48,965 nucleotides of DNA, taken from NCBI GenBank assembly GCA_020848735.1, contig JADLHO010000033.1, positions 1-48,965 of the forward strand, written 5' to 3'. The DNA comes from Planctomycetota bacterium (lineage in GTDB: Bacteria; Planctomycetota; UBA1135; UBA2386). A program made the position numbers and the translations under genes. Of this stretch, positions 15,434-24,366 are shown piece by piece. The notes under the pieces were generated by a model. It saw nothing but the letters and a program-made list of their open reading frames with translations, was not told the DNA's origin and ran no database searches. Within the stretch, counting starts at the first letter, position 1, and each line of letters begins with the position of its first letter.

Positions 15434-18400
15434 TCAGGGTCGCCCGATGCCGACCAGCTCGCGCACCCGCTGGAAGAAGCCCTGCACCTCCACCGCCTCG
15501 AAGCGGCCGCGCGCGGCCGCCTCCGAGTCGCCCGCCGCCACGTAACGCAGCAGGAACTTCCAGCGCCCCACGTCGCGACGTTCCCAGCGTTCGCGACGCA
15601 CCTGCGCGGTCTGCGCGCCGAAGAGCCATTCGGAGACGATCGCGGACTCGCTCGCGCGCGGCGGCGCCGGCAACTGGCGAGCGTCCGCGGCGAACGCCTC
15701 CCCGAGGGTCAGGCGATGCACCGCGTCGCCCGCGCCCTCGCCGGCCTCGGCGCGGTACCCCAGGACGAGGACGTGGACCGCGCCCATCCCGCTCCCGCGC
15801 GGCCTCAGCAGGATCTGCATCTCCGCGGGTTGACCGCGATCCCGCACGAGATCGATGCCCGGCGGGACGTCGAACTGCACGCCGAGCGGCTCATAGCGGT
15901 AGCGCCCCTCGCTGTACTCCCCCGCATCGACCTGCGGCTCGGGCCCGAGCGTCAGGGCGAGCAGACCGCGCTCGTGACGGCGGAAGAACGCGACGACCGG
16001 CCAGTCGTCGATCACGGTCTCGAGTGCCGCACCGGCACTCGGTGCGCGCCACGCGGGCGGAGCCGCGGTCCAGCGCACGCGCGCGGTGACCGCGACGATG
16101 GAGCCGACGGCCGTGACGTCGACCACGCGTTGCAGCGTGAAGCGATCGCGGGGCACGTCGACGGTCGCGAGCAGCCGCGCCTTCGTGTGACCGTGCGGCC
16201 TCAGCACGAAATCGTCGTCGAGCAGCGCGGCGAGCGGTCGCGCCGCGGTGCCGCTCGCGCCCAGCGCGTCGCAGAGCGTGCGCATCGCCTCTTCACCGAC
16301 GCGGTAGCTCGGCCAGTCCGCGCTCAGCGCACCGTCGACGCGGCAGCGCAGCTGCGCGCAGCCGACCATCGCGGGGCTCTCGCCGTTCTCCGCGTCGCCC
16401 CACCACAACGTCTCGCGACCATCTTCCACGAGCCGCCAGTCCGGAGCGGGTTCGACGCGGTCGACCCGCACGCCCTCCGGCAGGCGGAGCGAGTAGCCGC
16501 TGCGGGTCCCGCCGCCGAGCTTCAGCGGGATCGCGAGGCGGAGCTCCGCGGCCTGCGCGAAGAGGCCGTCGAGCGGGGTCAGACGCGATCCGACCTCGAG
16601 CTGATAGGCCTGACCGGCGCGGCCGGGTTCCCGCAGGCGCACGCGGAGGACGCTGGCGTCGAGTCGCCGCTCGCGGACCTCGACGGCGAGTTCCTGGCCG
16701 AAGCCGTCGCGCGCGATCGGCCGGCCCTCGATCGCGAAACCCGGAGTGACCACGGAGAGATCGAGCTGCTCGCGCACCTCGGCATGGTTGCCGCGGAGTT
16801 CGAGCCGCAGCATCACCTCACCGGAGCGCTCGATCGACCAGCTCCAGACGCTGGCCGCGCCGGCACGCGCCGCGGCGATGCCCTGCGCCGCGCGCTCGCG
16901 CTCCGTCGCGCTCTGCTGCAAGGGCAGGAAGCGGGCGAGCCGCAGGCCCACGCGCGGATCGACGGCGTCGGGTGCGAGCGCGAGCGTCGCGAGCGGGCCG
17001 TCGACGCGCAGCTCCTCCGGGTCGTCGCTGCTGTAGTCACCGCCGATGGCGAGCACCGGACCCGTGGTGTTGGGGGCGAGCAACTCGCGCACGTTGCCGA
17101 CCAGATGCAGGATGCCGTGCACCGAGGCGCCGGCGGAGAGGCTGTCGACCGGGAGCGGTGCCGCGAGTCCCCCGCTCGGCGAGGCCGCGACGCGTGACCA
17201 ATCCATCGCCGCGCCGAAGGGTCGCGCACGTCGCGGCTGTCCGGCCGTCGCCGCGGCGAGGTACTCCTCCGCCGAGACCACGTGCGCGTCGGCGAGGATC
17301 GCGATCGCGCGAGCCATCCGCCACGAGACGCCGCGCACGGGCAGCAGCGCGGCCTCGGGAGCCGATGCACCGGCCCAGCCCTCGGGCCGGATCTCGTCGG
17401 TGACGCGCTGGTGACGCGCATCGGCCAGGAGTTCGGCGAGCCGTCCGTTCGCGAGTTCGGTGCGCGCCACGAGGACCGCGTGCCCGGGTTTCCCCTCGGG
17501 GACCACGACCGCGTCGAAGGCGGGGTCGAGCCTCGACTGAGGCACGAGCATCGGCACGACGCGTGTGTCGAGGTCGCGGCCGATCACGGCGCGCTGCACC
17601 ACGCGTGCGTTGCCCGGCGCATCGAGTTCGACCAGCCACGGACCGAGCGGGAGCGCCTGGGACGACCGCCACTCGCGGAACTCCGCGGCGGGATCGTCGG
17701 CCGGACGGAGCCGCACGCGCGTGCCTTCGGGCAAGCCGTCCACGACGAGCCGACCGCGCCCTTCGACCCGTTCGCGCATCGCGCGCCAGTCGTCGTCGCG
17801 TGCCGACTCGGGCCAGTCGTCGAGGTATGCCGCGAGTTCGCCGAAGAGCTGCTGCACGTAGAGCGACTCGAAGGCCTGCGCCAGGTGCGCGCGGCGCGCG
17901 GCGATCACGGCGTCCTTGCCGAGCAGTGCCTCGGCGCGGCCGTACGCGCGCTGGGCGAGTTGCACCTGCAGGCGTTCCTCGATCGCGACGCGCGCCTCTT
18001 CGAGCGCGACCCGTCCCGACTCCTCGGCCTCACGTTCCGAGACCACGCCCATCAGTCCGAACGAGATCGAAGCGAGTGCGAGGACCGCGGCCCCGACGCC
18101 GACCGACACGCGGTGCCGCGTCAGGAACTGCACCGAGCGTCGCACGCGACCGACGCGACGCGCGACGATCGGGCGACCTTCGAGGAAGTTGCGCAGATCG
18201 AGCTCCACGGCCTCGATCGCCGCGTAGCGCGCATCGGGGTCCTTGCGGAGACAGGTCTCGACGATGCGGACGAGATCCTCGGGCACGCGCGCATTCAGCG
18301 TGCGGATCGGCGGCGGCTCCTCCTCGACGATGCGCCGCATGATCTCCGCGGCATTGCCGCCGACGAAGGGCGGTCGCAGGGTCAGCAGCTCGTAGAGCAG

Positions 18401-19114
18401 GGCACCGAGACCCCACACGTCGACGCGACCGTCGACGCGGCTCTGCCCGCAGGCCTGCTCCGGCGCCATGTAGTTCGGCGTGCCGATCGCATCGCCGGTC
18501 CGCGTGAGACCCAACGTGCGCTCGTCGCGCGCGAGACCGAAGTCGACGACGACGGGCTGCCCGCTGCTGCGGATCAGGATGTTGCTCGGCTTGATGTCGC
18601 GGTGGATGACGCCCTCGCGGTGTGCCGCCGCGAGCGCCGAGGCGACGTCGGCCGCGAGCCGCGCACAGGATCGGGCCCAGCGCGAACCGGGACCCGAGTT
18701 GCGGCGGTCCGCGGTCACCATCGCGGGGAAGCTCTGATCGAGCCCGCTCTCCTCGAAGAGGGTGCCGAGCAGGCGCTCCGGTGGCCGCGACTGCACGACC
18801 GCCAGGAGGCGGTCGAGCGGTGGCCCCTCGACGAACTCCATCGCGAACCAATGGACGCCGTTCTCCTCCCCGACCCCGTAGACGGGGACGATCCCCGGAT
18901 GCGAGATGCGGCCGGCGGTCTCGGCCTCGCGCCGGAAGCGCGCGACGGACGACGCGTCGAGCCCGACGAGGGAGGGCAGGACCTTGAGCGCGACGATGCG
19001 CCCGAGCGAGGCCTGCTCGGCGCGGTACACGACTCCCATGCCGCCGCGGCCGACCTCCTCGAGGACGAGGAAGTCCCCCACGCGGCGGAGCTGGGAAGAC
19101 TGCGGAGCGGTCAC
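15434..19114 (-). CDS. transmembrane Ser/Thr protein kinase with a degenerate formylglycine-generating-enzyme-like domain
   Basis: This is a 1226-residue protein. Residues 14-310 form a complete Hanks-type kinase: glycine loop GRGGMGVVY at 22-30, ATP lysine Lys44, HRDIKPSN at 171-178, DFG at 191-193 and APE at 217-219. About 35 extra residues (107-144) sit between the hinge and the catalytic loop. A single membrane helix lies at about 335-357. Residues 365-440 are helical. Residues 453-500 (GRLVVDGLPEGTRVRL) look like a PEGA-type beta domain. Residues 530-730 follow the sulfatase-modifying/FGE fold (LPVRGVSWRMARAIA, SVHGILHLVGNVRELLAP, GGDYSS, VGLRLARF) without being catalytically convincing. 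The last 490 residues are beta-rich and unassigned. The likely role is envelope sensing or signalling. The start is GTG with a weak ribosome-binding site; a CCGATATCGG palindrome lies 4 nt upstream. Confidence 0.88.
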   Translation of the reverse strand: MTAPQSSQLRRVGDFLVLEEVGRGGMGVVYRAEQASLGRIVALKVLPSLVGLDASSVARFRREAETAGRISHPGIVPVYGVGEENGVHWFAMEFVEGPPLDRLLAVVQSRPPERLLGTLFEESGLDQSFPAMVTADRRNSGPGSRWARSCARLAADVASALAAAHREGVIHRDIKPSNILIRSSGQPVVVDFGLARDERTLGLTRTGDAIGTPNYMAPEQACGQSRVDGRVDVWGLGALLYELLTLRPPFVGGNAAEIMRRIVEEEPPPIRTLNARVPEDLVRIVETCLRKDPDARYAAIEAVELDLRNFLEGRPIVARRVGRVRRSVQFLTRHRVSVGVGAAVLALASISFGLMGVVSEREAEESGRVALEEARVAIEERLQVQLAQRAYGRAEALLGKDAVIAARRAHLAQAFESLYVQQLFGELAAYLDDWPESARDDDWRAMRERVEGRGRLVVDGLPEGTRVRLRPADDPAAEFREWRSSQALPLGPWLVELDAPGNARVVQRAVIGRDLDTRVVPMLVPQSRLDPAFDAVVVPEGKPGHAVLVARTELANGRLAELLADARHQRVTDEIRPEGWAGASAPEAALLPVRGVSWRMARAIAILADAHVVSAEEYLAAATAGQPRRARPFGAAMDWSRVAASPSGGLAAPLPVDSLSAGASVHGILHLVGNVRELLAPNTTGPVLAIGGDYSSDDPEELRVDGPLATLALAPDAVDPRVGLRLARFLPLQQSATERERAAQGIAAARAGAASVWSWSIERSGEVMLRLELRGNHAEVREQLDLSVVTPGFAIEGRPIARDGFGQELAVEVRERRLDASVLRVRLREPGRAGQAYQLEVGSRLTPLDGLFAQAAELRLAIPLKLGGGTRSGYSLRLPEGVRVDRVEPAPDWRLVEDGRETLWWGDAENGESPAMVGCAQLRCRVDGALSADWPSYRVGEEAMRTLCDALGASGTAARPLAALLDDDFVLRPHGHTKARLLATVDVPRDRFTLQRVVDVTAVGSIVAVTARVRWTAAPPAWRAPSAGAALETVIDDWPVVAFFRRHERGLLALTLGPEPQVDAGEYSEGRYRYEPLGVQFDVPPGIDLVRDRGQPAEMQILLRPRGSGMGAVHVLVLGYRAEAGEGAGDAVHRLTLGEAFAADARQLPAPPRASESAIVSEWLFGAQTAQVRRERWERRDVGRWKFLLRYVAAGDSEAAARGRFEAVEVQGFFQRVRELVGIGRP

Positions 19115-19217
19115 GCCCCGATATCGGACCGCGGGCGGCGCGCGCTGGACGCCGCTCGCCTCGCTCCGGACTGCGCCCGAGCAGGCCCCGCGCCAGCCGC
19201 GAGCCGGCTACCGGGTC

Positions 19218-19433
19218 TCAGAGCTTCGGCGTGCGATCGTCTTCGTCCGGCACGAGCTCGATGAGCTTGCGCTCCAGCTCCTCGGCCGCGATGCGGATGA
19301 AGTTGCGCTCGCGGGTCTCGAAGAGCGGCTTCGCGCCGCGGACCAGTTCCCGGACCCGCTTCTGCAGCAGGGAGGTCAGGTGGAACGAGCCACCGACCTG
19401 GCGGACGAGCTTCTGCGGGAGGGTGTTGTCCAT
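19218..19433 (-). CDS. rpoZ: RNA polymerase omega subunit
   Basis: This 71-residue protein matches omega in length and in pattern: LTSLLQKRVRELVRGAKPLFE corresponds to the conserved helix that begins with the L-V-KR-REL-GA core. NFIRIAAEELERKLIELV corresponds to the second conserved helix (family A-EEI-GKI). The usual N at the start of the second helix is kept. Omega aids folding and assembly of the beta-prime subunit. The ATG at 19433 follows a C-rich spacer without a strong ribosome-binding site. A -10-like GCTAGCCT lies 27 nt upstream. The kinase gene follows about 100 nt downstream on the same strand. Confidence 0.8.
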   Translation of the reverse strand: MDNTLPQKLVRQVGGSFHLTSLLQKRVRELVRGAKPLFETRERNFIRIAAEELERKLIELVPDEDDRTPKL

Positions 19434-19525
19434 GGGCGCCGGCGAGCGAAAGGGCCGCGCAGGCTAGCGGCGGGCGGCGGCGCCCGCAAGGCCGCGGTCC
19501 GGGAGGGGCCGCGGCGCCCCCCCTC

Positions 19526-20581
19526 TCACGGGTCGCGGACGTCGACGATCGTCTGCATGTCCGCGTAGGCGCGGCGACCGTCCTGGTTCGTGCTGACGAG
19601 GGTCAGGTGCACGAGCACCTGGCGCGCCGACGGTGGGCCGATGATCTGGACCTCGAAGCCGTGCGGGAAGCCCTCGTTGTTGGTCGACTGCGTCACGAAG
19701 CGGCTGACGCCCGCGCTCGACAGCGAGAAGTTCGTCGCCACCGAGTGGTGGCGGTAGATCAGGATGTCGGGATCGCAGAGCCGGATCTCGGGGAGGATCC
19801 TCCAGGCCGTCCCGCCGCGGCTCGGCAGCGGGGTGAGCGAGAGGTCGCCGTCGACGTCGATCTCGCGGAGCGTTCCCACCGCGTTGATCGCCACGTGACC
19901 CAGCCAGAGGAGCTTCACGGCGTCGCGGACGACTCCGGTCCGGTCCGCGGTGCGGTTCACGAGGTGGGCGCAGATCTCGGTGCGATCCGCGGCGCTCGAG
20001 ATGCGATCGAGCTGGTTGCCATCGGCCAGCGGCTCGCTAACCCAGTGGCAGAGATTGAGACCATCGGGCCGCGCCTGGTTCGGACCGCCGCGCACGGGCG
20101 TCAGGTAGAAGCGCTCGATGCGGTAGATGTCGGTGCGGTAGACGAGGCCCGACGTGGTCTGGAACTCGTCGGTCCACGCGTAGCGCGCATAGAAGAGCTC
20201 GTTGCCGGTGCGCGTGGTCGTGCCCCCATCGCGCTCGATGCGCCCGGAGACATCCACGGTCGGGATGCGCGACGAGAGGATCGCGCGCGGCATCCCGGTC
20301 ATCACCAGGGCGTCGAGGTAGCCCTGGCCGATCGCGCCGCCGCCGAAGAGCCCGACCGCAGAGCCGAGACCGCGCTGGATGTCGTCGAGGACATCCTGCG
20401 TGATCTCGGTCACACGGGCGGTGCGCTCCGTGAACTTCTGGGCTCGCATGCCATCGAGGCTCAGCGTGGTGACGAGCCACGCCAGCATGAGGACCATCAT
20501 CGATGCGATCGTGAGCTCGAGGAGCGAGAAGCCGCCCTCGAGTCGTGCACGGTCGCGTTCCCGCGAGAGTTGCGTGTTCAT
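19526..20581 (-). CDS. prepilin-like protein with N-terminal methylation motif
   Basis: This 351-residue protein has a type IV prepilin/pseudopilin N-terminus: a charged leader ending in Gly17, then FSLLELTIASMMVLMLAWLVTTL, with Glu at position +5 of the mature chain. A coiled segment (KFTERTARVTEITQDVLDDIQRG, in two parts) is followed by a beta-rich C-terminal domain of 280 residues, far longer than a typical major pilin. A minor pseudopilin (PilW/GspJ-like) role is plausible. AAGGAGG lies 6 nt before the ATG. It starts 11 nt after the stop of the giant prepilin, so the two form an operon. No pilus assembly ATPase, peptidase or secretin is in the window. Confidence 0.8.
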   Translation of the reverse strand: MNTQLSRERDRARLEGGFSLLELTIASMMVLMLAWLVTTLSLDGMRAQKFTERTARVTEITQDVLDDIQRGLGSAVGLFGGGAIGQGYLDALVMTGMPRAILSSRIPTVDVSGRIERDGGTTTRTGNELFYARYAWTDEFQTTSGLVYRTDIYRIERFYLTPVRGGPNQARPDGLNLCHWVSEPLADGNQLDRISSAADRTEICAHLVNRTADRTGVVRDAVKLLWLGHVAINAVGTLREIDVDGDLSLTPLPSRGGTAWRILPEIRLCDPDILIYRHHSVATNFSLSSAGVSRFVTQSTNNEGFPHGFEVQIIGPPSARQVLVHLTLVSTNQDGRRAYADMQTIVDVRDP

Positions 20582-20592
20582 CGGCTCCTCCT

Positions 20593-23500
20593 TCAGCGCT
20601 CGATGTAGATCTTCATCTGGTGCACGGAGTAGTGCAGCGCCATGTCGCGCCGGTACGCCTCGATGCGCAGGACGTAGCTGCCGTCCGGGAAGCCGGACCG
20701 CGGCGTGTTCCACGCGTAGACGTCGGGTCCCGTCCCGGCGTCCGCGAGGATGTACGAGGTGTCCGTCGGCTTCTCGCCGATGACCGCGAGCTCGTCGTCC
20801 TGGATGTGGCGCCAGGTCGCGCCGTTGTCCGGCGAGTAGTAGATGACGTAGTCGATCATCGACTCGTCCTCCGCGAAGCTCGCCGGGGTCGTGCGGGTGT
20901 ACGGCAGACGGTCCCAGCGCAGCCACTCGACGTCGAACGTGAGGTCGATCGTGGTCGGGTTGAAGATCTCGCTGATCTCCGTCGGCGACACGATCTCGAC
21001 GCGCGGCGGCTGCGGGATGCGGAGCGACAACGCCGAGTCCCCGAGCTCGAAGTAGCTCTGGAACAGCGAGAGCAGACACCACTTCGCGAGGAACGACGAG
21101 CCGGTCTCCGTGGTCTGGGCGATGCCGTTGACCACGATGTAGCCGGCCTTCGTGTTCGTCGAGTTGGCGAGCTGCACGAGGCCCGAGCCCATGTAGGTCG
21201 TGCTGTGACGCACGTACTCGCGCAGGATCGTCGCGTTGCAACGCTCCGTCGTGTACGGGGCCAGGCCGAACTCCGGCGGGTTGTTGCCGCTGGTGTTGAC
21301 GGTGAACGGACGCGTCGTCGAGATCGAGGTCGGGACCGGGAAGCCGTAGTCGTTCTGCAACGACAGGCCCGCTCCGACCGGCGGCCCGCTCGCGCTCGTC
21401 GAGTGGTGGTTGAAGTGCGCCGAGCTGGTGCCGTTGTTGAAGAAGCTCACGCAGCCGACCGAACTCGTGCGGTGGTAGCCCGAGTAGAGCGCCGTGCCTT
21501 GCGCCTTGAAGGCCGTCTGGCCGTTGTAGACCGTCTGGGCCGCCAGCATCTTGAACTGGGTTGCGCCGGCGCCGGCCGTCAGGTTGCCGCGCATGCGGCC
21601 TGCGGCATCACGGGAGAACCAGTCCGAGCCGTACGCCCAGTCGGGGAACAGCTCGCCGAGCCACGGCATGCCCCACCAGTAGCTGGTGTCGCTGCTCCGC
21701 GGCAGGTGCCGCGCGCCGATGATGTTGTCGACGTAGCCCGTCTGCGTGTCCGTGCCGCCGAAGGGCAGCATGTTCACGGGGATCGAGTTCGCGTAGCCGT
21801 TGGCCGAGTCGTAGCCGATCTCGTTGCCACAGCCGACGTAGTAGTACGAGTACCCCGACAGCGTGGTGTAGATCGAGCCGCTCTCGATCAGCGCGTTGCG
21901 CAGCAGCTGGAACAGACGCGGGACGTCGAACGTCGGGCCGCTGTTGTAGCGGTTGAACGTGTTGGCGATGCCCTGGTGGTCGCTCTTCGCGTTCTGCGTG
22001 TTCGTCAGCGAGTCGTGGAACCAGTTGTAGGCGTTCGGGAAGTCCGGATCGAGGTTCAGCAGGTCGCGGTACGGGTTGTGCCGCGGATCACCGCGGAACT
22101 GCGCACGCTCCGTGAACGGCACCGCGTCGCGGGTCCGCGCCCACCACGTGTAGGTCTCCGAGAAGTCGTACGGCTCGATGTACGAACCGTCGGCCCCGAA
22201 CGGGAAGGTCCCGAGCTGCTGGAAGTCGTAGCTCGCGTACGGCGAGAGGATGCGCGTGCGCACCGCGAGGGTGACGTCCGGCGTGTTCGTCGTCCGCGGA
22301 TCGAAGTAGTGCGGCGGCGAATCCAGCGTGACGAAGCGCTGCTGATCCCACATCGTGCCGGGGATCTTGATGCGCCAACGCGCCGTGTTCTTCGGACCGT
22401 CACCCGTCGCGTCGAGGTTCTTCGTGAACTGGTTGCCGATGCCGATCGGCCCCGGCACGTACTCACGTCCGTAGAGACGCGAGCGCAGGTTCGGGTTGAG
22501 CCCCTTCGTGCCGATGTACGGCGTCTTCAGCGGCGTGTTGTAGAGGATGAAGATCGTCGACTTCCGCTTCCCCGGACCCGGATCGTAGAACCAGCAGGCC
22601 CAGATCATCGCCGGCCAGGTGTAGCTGTCGAACATGTAGTTCGGCGCGTTCGCGAACGGCGCGTAGGTGTTCACGCCGCCGACGTCGACGCCGCCTGCGA
22701 GGCTCTGCACCGTGACTCCCGGCGCCGCGAGTCCCGAGCCGGTGCCGTCGGTGAGGTCCATGTCCATCACCTCGAGCACGATCGGGTGCGACGAGTCGAG
22801 GATGTCCGTGCCGACGTAGCGGCTCAGGTCCTCGATGTAGGCGTAGACGCGGAGGTAGACGTCGGTGACGTCACCCGCGACGCCCGGCGGGCTCTGCGTG
22901 CGCAGTTCCTCGGGGTGCGTGACCACGCGGACGTAGGGCAACTCGGCCGGCAGCTTCGCCGGATCGGAGTAGTTGCGGAGGGCCGGGGTCGGCAGCAGCT
23001 CGCCGTGCAGGTTGATGAGGAGGCAGTGCCGGTAGAAGTCCGGACGCTGCGCCATGTCCTCGAGCAGCAACTGGAGCGGCGGCTCCTTCGACATGTCGAG
23101 GAGCGGCGGCGGAGCCGCGACGCCGAGGCGCTGCGCCTGGCGGATCGCCTCCTCGCGGTCCTCGATCGCCTTCGTGCGCAGATCCCACAGCGCCTTCGCG
23201 CGCGGGTAGCGCATCGCGTGGTTCCAGTAGTCGGCGAGCGTGTAGGGGTACGGGTTGGTGACGGGGTCCCAACCGTTCTTGTCCTCGCCGTCGACCGAGA
23301 CCTTCGCGTTGATGAGGTCCGGCACGTAGTAGAAGGTCGACGCGTTGCCCGTGGGCATCGCACCGGGGTAGTAGTAGATGTCGTTGACCGTGGCGTGGCT
23401 CGACACCTGGTCGTTGATGTACGGCCGGTAGAGCGGGTCACGGCCGTAGCCCGACTTCGTGATCCAGTGCGTGCGGACCGAGAGCCCCGGATTGCGGTTC

Positions 23501-24123
23501 TCGAGGTCGGTCACCGCGGACTCCACGAAGGGCACGATCGCCTCCATGAACACCCACCAACCGGGGATGTTCTCGCACGCGAGGAGATAGACGTCGAAGA
23601 CCTGGGTCGTCGGGAAGGCCGAGCCCACCGAGTTGACCACCGACGAGAGGCTCGCGATCTCGTGCACCTCGCCGTCGCGCGCGCGCTTGACGATGCGCAC
23701 CGTCACATAACGCACGGTGCGATTCATCAGTCCGGTGAAGGGGCGCACGCTGATGCGGCGGGCCCACACCCAGTCACCGTCGCGCTCGATGTTGCCCGAC
23801 AGGGGGTGATCCGGCGCGATGAGCGCGCCGTTCTGGTCCCGTGCGATGGACAACGTCGGTCGCGGCACGATGCCGTCGTCGAGCACGTCGAGGTCGATCG
23901 CCGCGGCGAACTCGCCGCGGTCGAGCGACGAGTGGATCTCCGCGAGGATGGCCTGCGCCTTGGTGTAGGCGAAGACCTTGTCCTTCTGCGACTGGGTCGA
24001 GCGGAAGTTGGAGCTGATGTGGTTGCCCAACACCACCGCTGCGACAAGGAAGACCACGACACCCATGAGCAGCTCCACCAGGGTGAAGCCGTCCTGAGTT
24101 CGAGTCGTTGGATGACGTCTCAT
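20593..24123 (-). CDS. giant prepilin-like surface protein
   Basis: This is a 1176-residue protein with a textbook prepilin start: MRRHPTTRTQDG then FTLVELLMGVVVFLVAAVVLG, cleavage after Gly12 and Glu at +5. The remainder is predicted extracellular, rich in Tyr, Asn, Thr, Gly and Pro. It includes many aromatic stretches (YWWGMPWLGELFPDW) and a C-terminal beta-sandwich-like segment (IDYVIYYSPDNGATWRHI then AWNTPRSGFPDGSYVLRIEA) resembling fibronectin or Ser/Thr-rich surface repeats. Ordinary pilins are 120-250 residues, so this is 5-8 times longer. A strong ribosome-binding site (GGAGGAAGG) precedes the ATG. The gene leads a two-gene operon. Possible jobs are a pilus-tip adhesin or a pseudopilus-displayed protein; substrate binding cannot be read from sequence. 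Confidence 0.82.
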   Translation of the reverse strand: MRRHPTTRTQDGFTLVELLMGVVVFLVAAVVLGNHISSNFRSTQSQKDKVFAYTKAQAILAEIHSSLDRGEFAAAIDLDVLDDGIVPRPTLSIARDQNGALIAPDHPLSGNIERDGDWVWARRISVRPFTGLMNRTVRYVTVRIVKRARDGEVHEIASLSSVVNSVGSAFPTTQVFDVYLLACENIPGWWVFMEAIVPFVESAVTDLENRNPGLSVRTHWITKSGYGRDPLYRPYINDQVSSHATVNDIYYYPGAMPTGNASTFYYVPDLINAKVSVDGEDKNGWDPVTNPYPYTLADYWNHAMRYPRAKALWDLRTKAIEDREEAIRQAQRLGVAAPPPLLDMSKEPPLQLLLEDMAQRPDFYRHCLLINLHGELLPTPALRNYSDPAKLPAELPYVRVVTHPEELRTQSPPGVAGDVTDVYLRVYAYIEDLSRYVGTDILDSSHPIVLEVMDMDLTDGTGSGLAAPGVTVQSLAGGVDVGGVNTYAPFANAPNYMFDSYTWPAMIWACWFYDPGPGKRKSTIFILYNTPLKTPYIGTKGLNPNLRSRLYGREYVPGPIGIGNQFTKNLDATGDGPKNTARWRIKIPGTMWDQQRFVTLDSPPHYFDPRTTNTPDVTLAVRTRILSPYASYDFQQLGTFPFGADGSYIEPYDFSETYTWWARTRDAVPFTERAQFRGDPRHNPYRDLLNLDPDFPNAYNWFHDSLTNTQNAKSDHQGIANTFNRYNSGPTFDVPRLFQLLRNALIESGSIYTTLSGYSYYYVGCGNEIGYDSANGYANSIPVNMLPFGGTDTQTGYVDNIIGARHLPRSSDTSYWWGMPWLGELFPDWAYGSDWFSRDAAGRMRGNLTAGAGATQFKMLAAQTVYNGQTAFKAQGTALYSGYHRTSSVGCVSFFNNGTSSAHFNHHSTSASGPPVGAGLSLQNDYGFPVPTSISTTRPFTVNTSGNNPPEFGLAPYTTERCNATILREYVRHSTTYMGSGLVQLANSTNTKAGYIVVNGIAQTTETGSSFLAKWCLLSLFQSYFELGDSALSLRIPQPPRVEIVSPTEISEIFNPTTIDLTFDVEWLRWDRLPYTRTTPASFAEDESMIDYVIYYSPDNGATWRHIQDDELAVIGEKPTDTSYILADAGTGPDVYAWNTPRSGFPDGSYVLRIEAYRRDMALHYSVHQMKIYIER

Positions 24124-24274
24124 GTTCCTTCCTCCCTCGGCGTTCGCTCGGCGTCGATCGAGAATCCGACCGACGGCGCGGCGAGTCGCCGGCCCTCCCG
24201 GGTCGGAGCGAGGATCGGCAGCCCGCGGTCGCCGACTGTGGCGAGGTTGGACGCTCGTCTCCGTCCTGGACGAC

Positions 24275-24303
24275 GCGTGCCACGGCACCGGTCCGTGGCA
24301 CGC
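24275..24303. promoter_or_regulatory. 11-bp inverted repeat in a divergent intergenic region
   Basis: GCGTGCCACGG (24275-24285) and CCGTGGCACGC (24293-24303) are perfect inverted arms separated by 7 nt. The element lies just upstream of the -35 of the ABC exporter operon and about 150 nt upstream of the prepilin operon. A partial third copy of one arm (CGCCACGG) follows. The symmetry suits a dimeric repressor operator, though a hairpin is also possible. Confidence 0.4.
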
Positions 24304-24326
24304 CACGGCCGCGTTCGCACGGCGCC

Positions 24327-24355
24327 TTGCCCCTCGCGTGGCCCCCTCCGATAGT
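24327..24355 (+). promoter_or_regulatory. candidate promoter of the ABC exporter operon
   Basis: TTGCCC (24327-24332) and GATAGT (24350-24355) are spaced by 17 nt. The GTG start at 24367 is only 11 nt past the -10, so the leader would be about 5 nt, consistent with the lack of a ribosome-binding site. Confidence 0.4.
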
Positions 24356-24366
24356 CCGCGGCCCCC

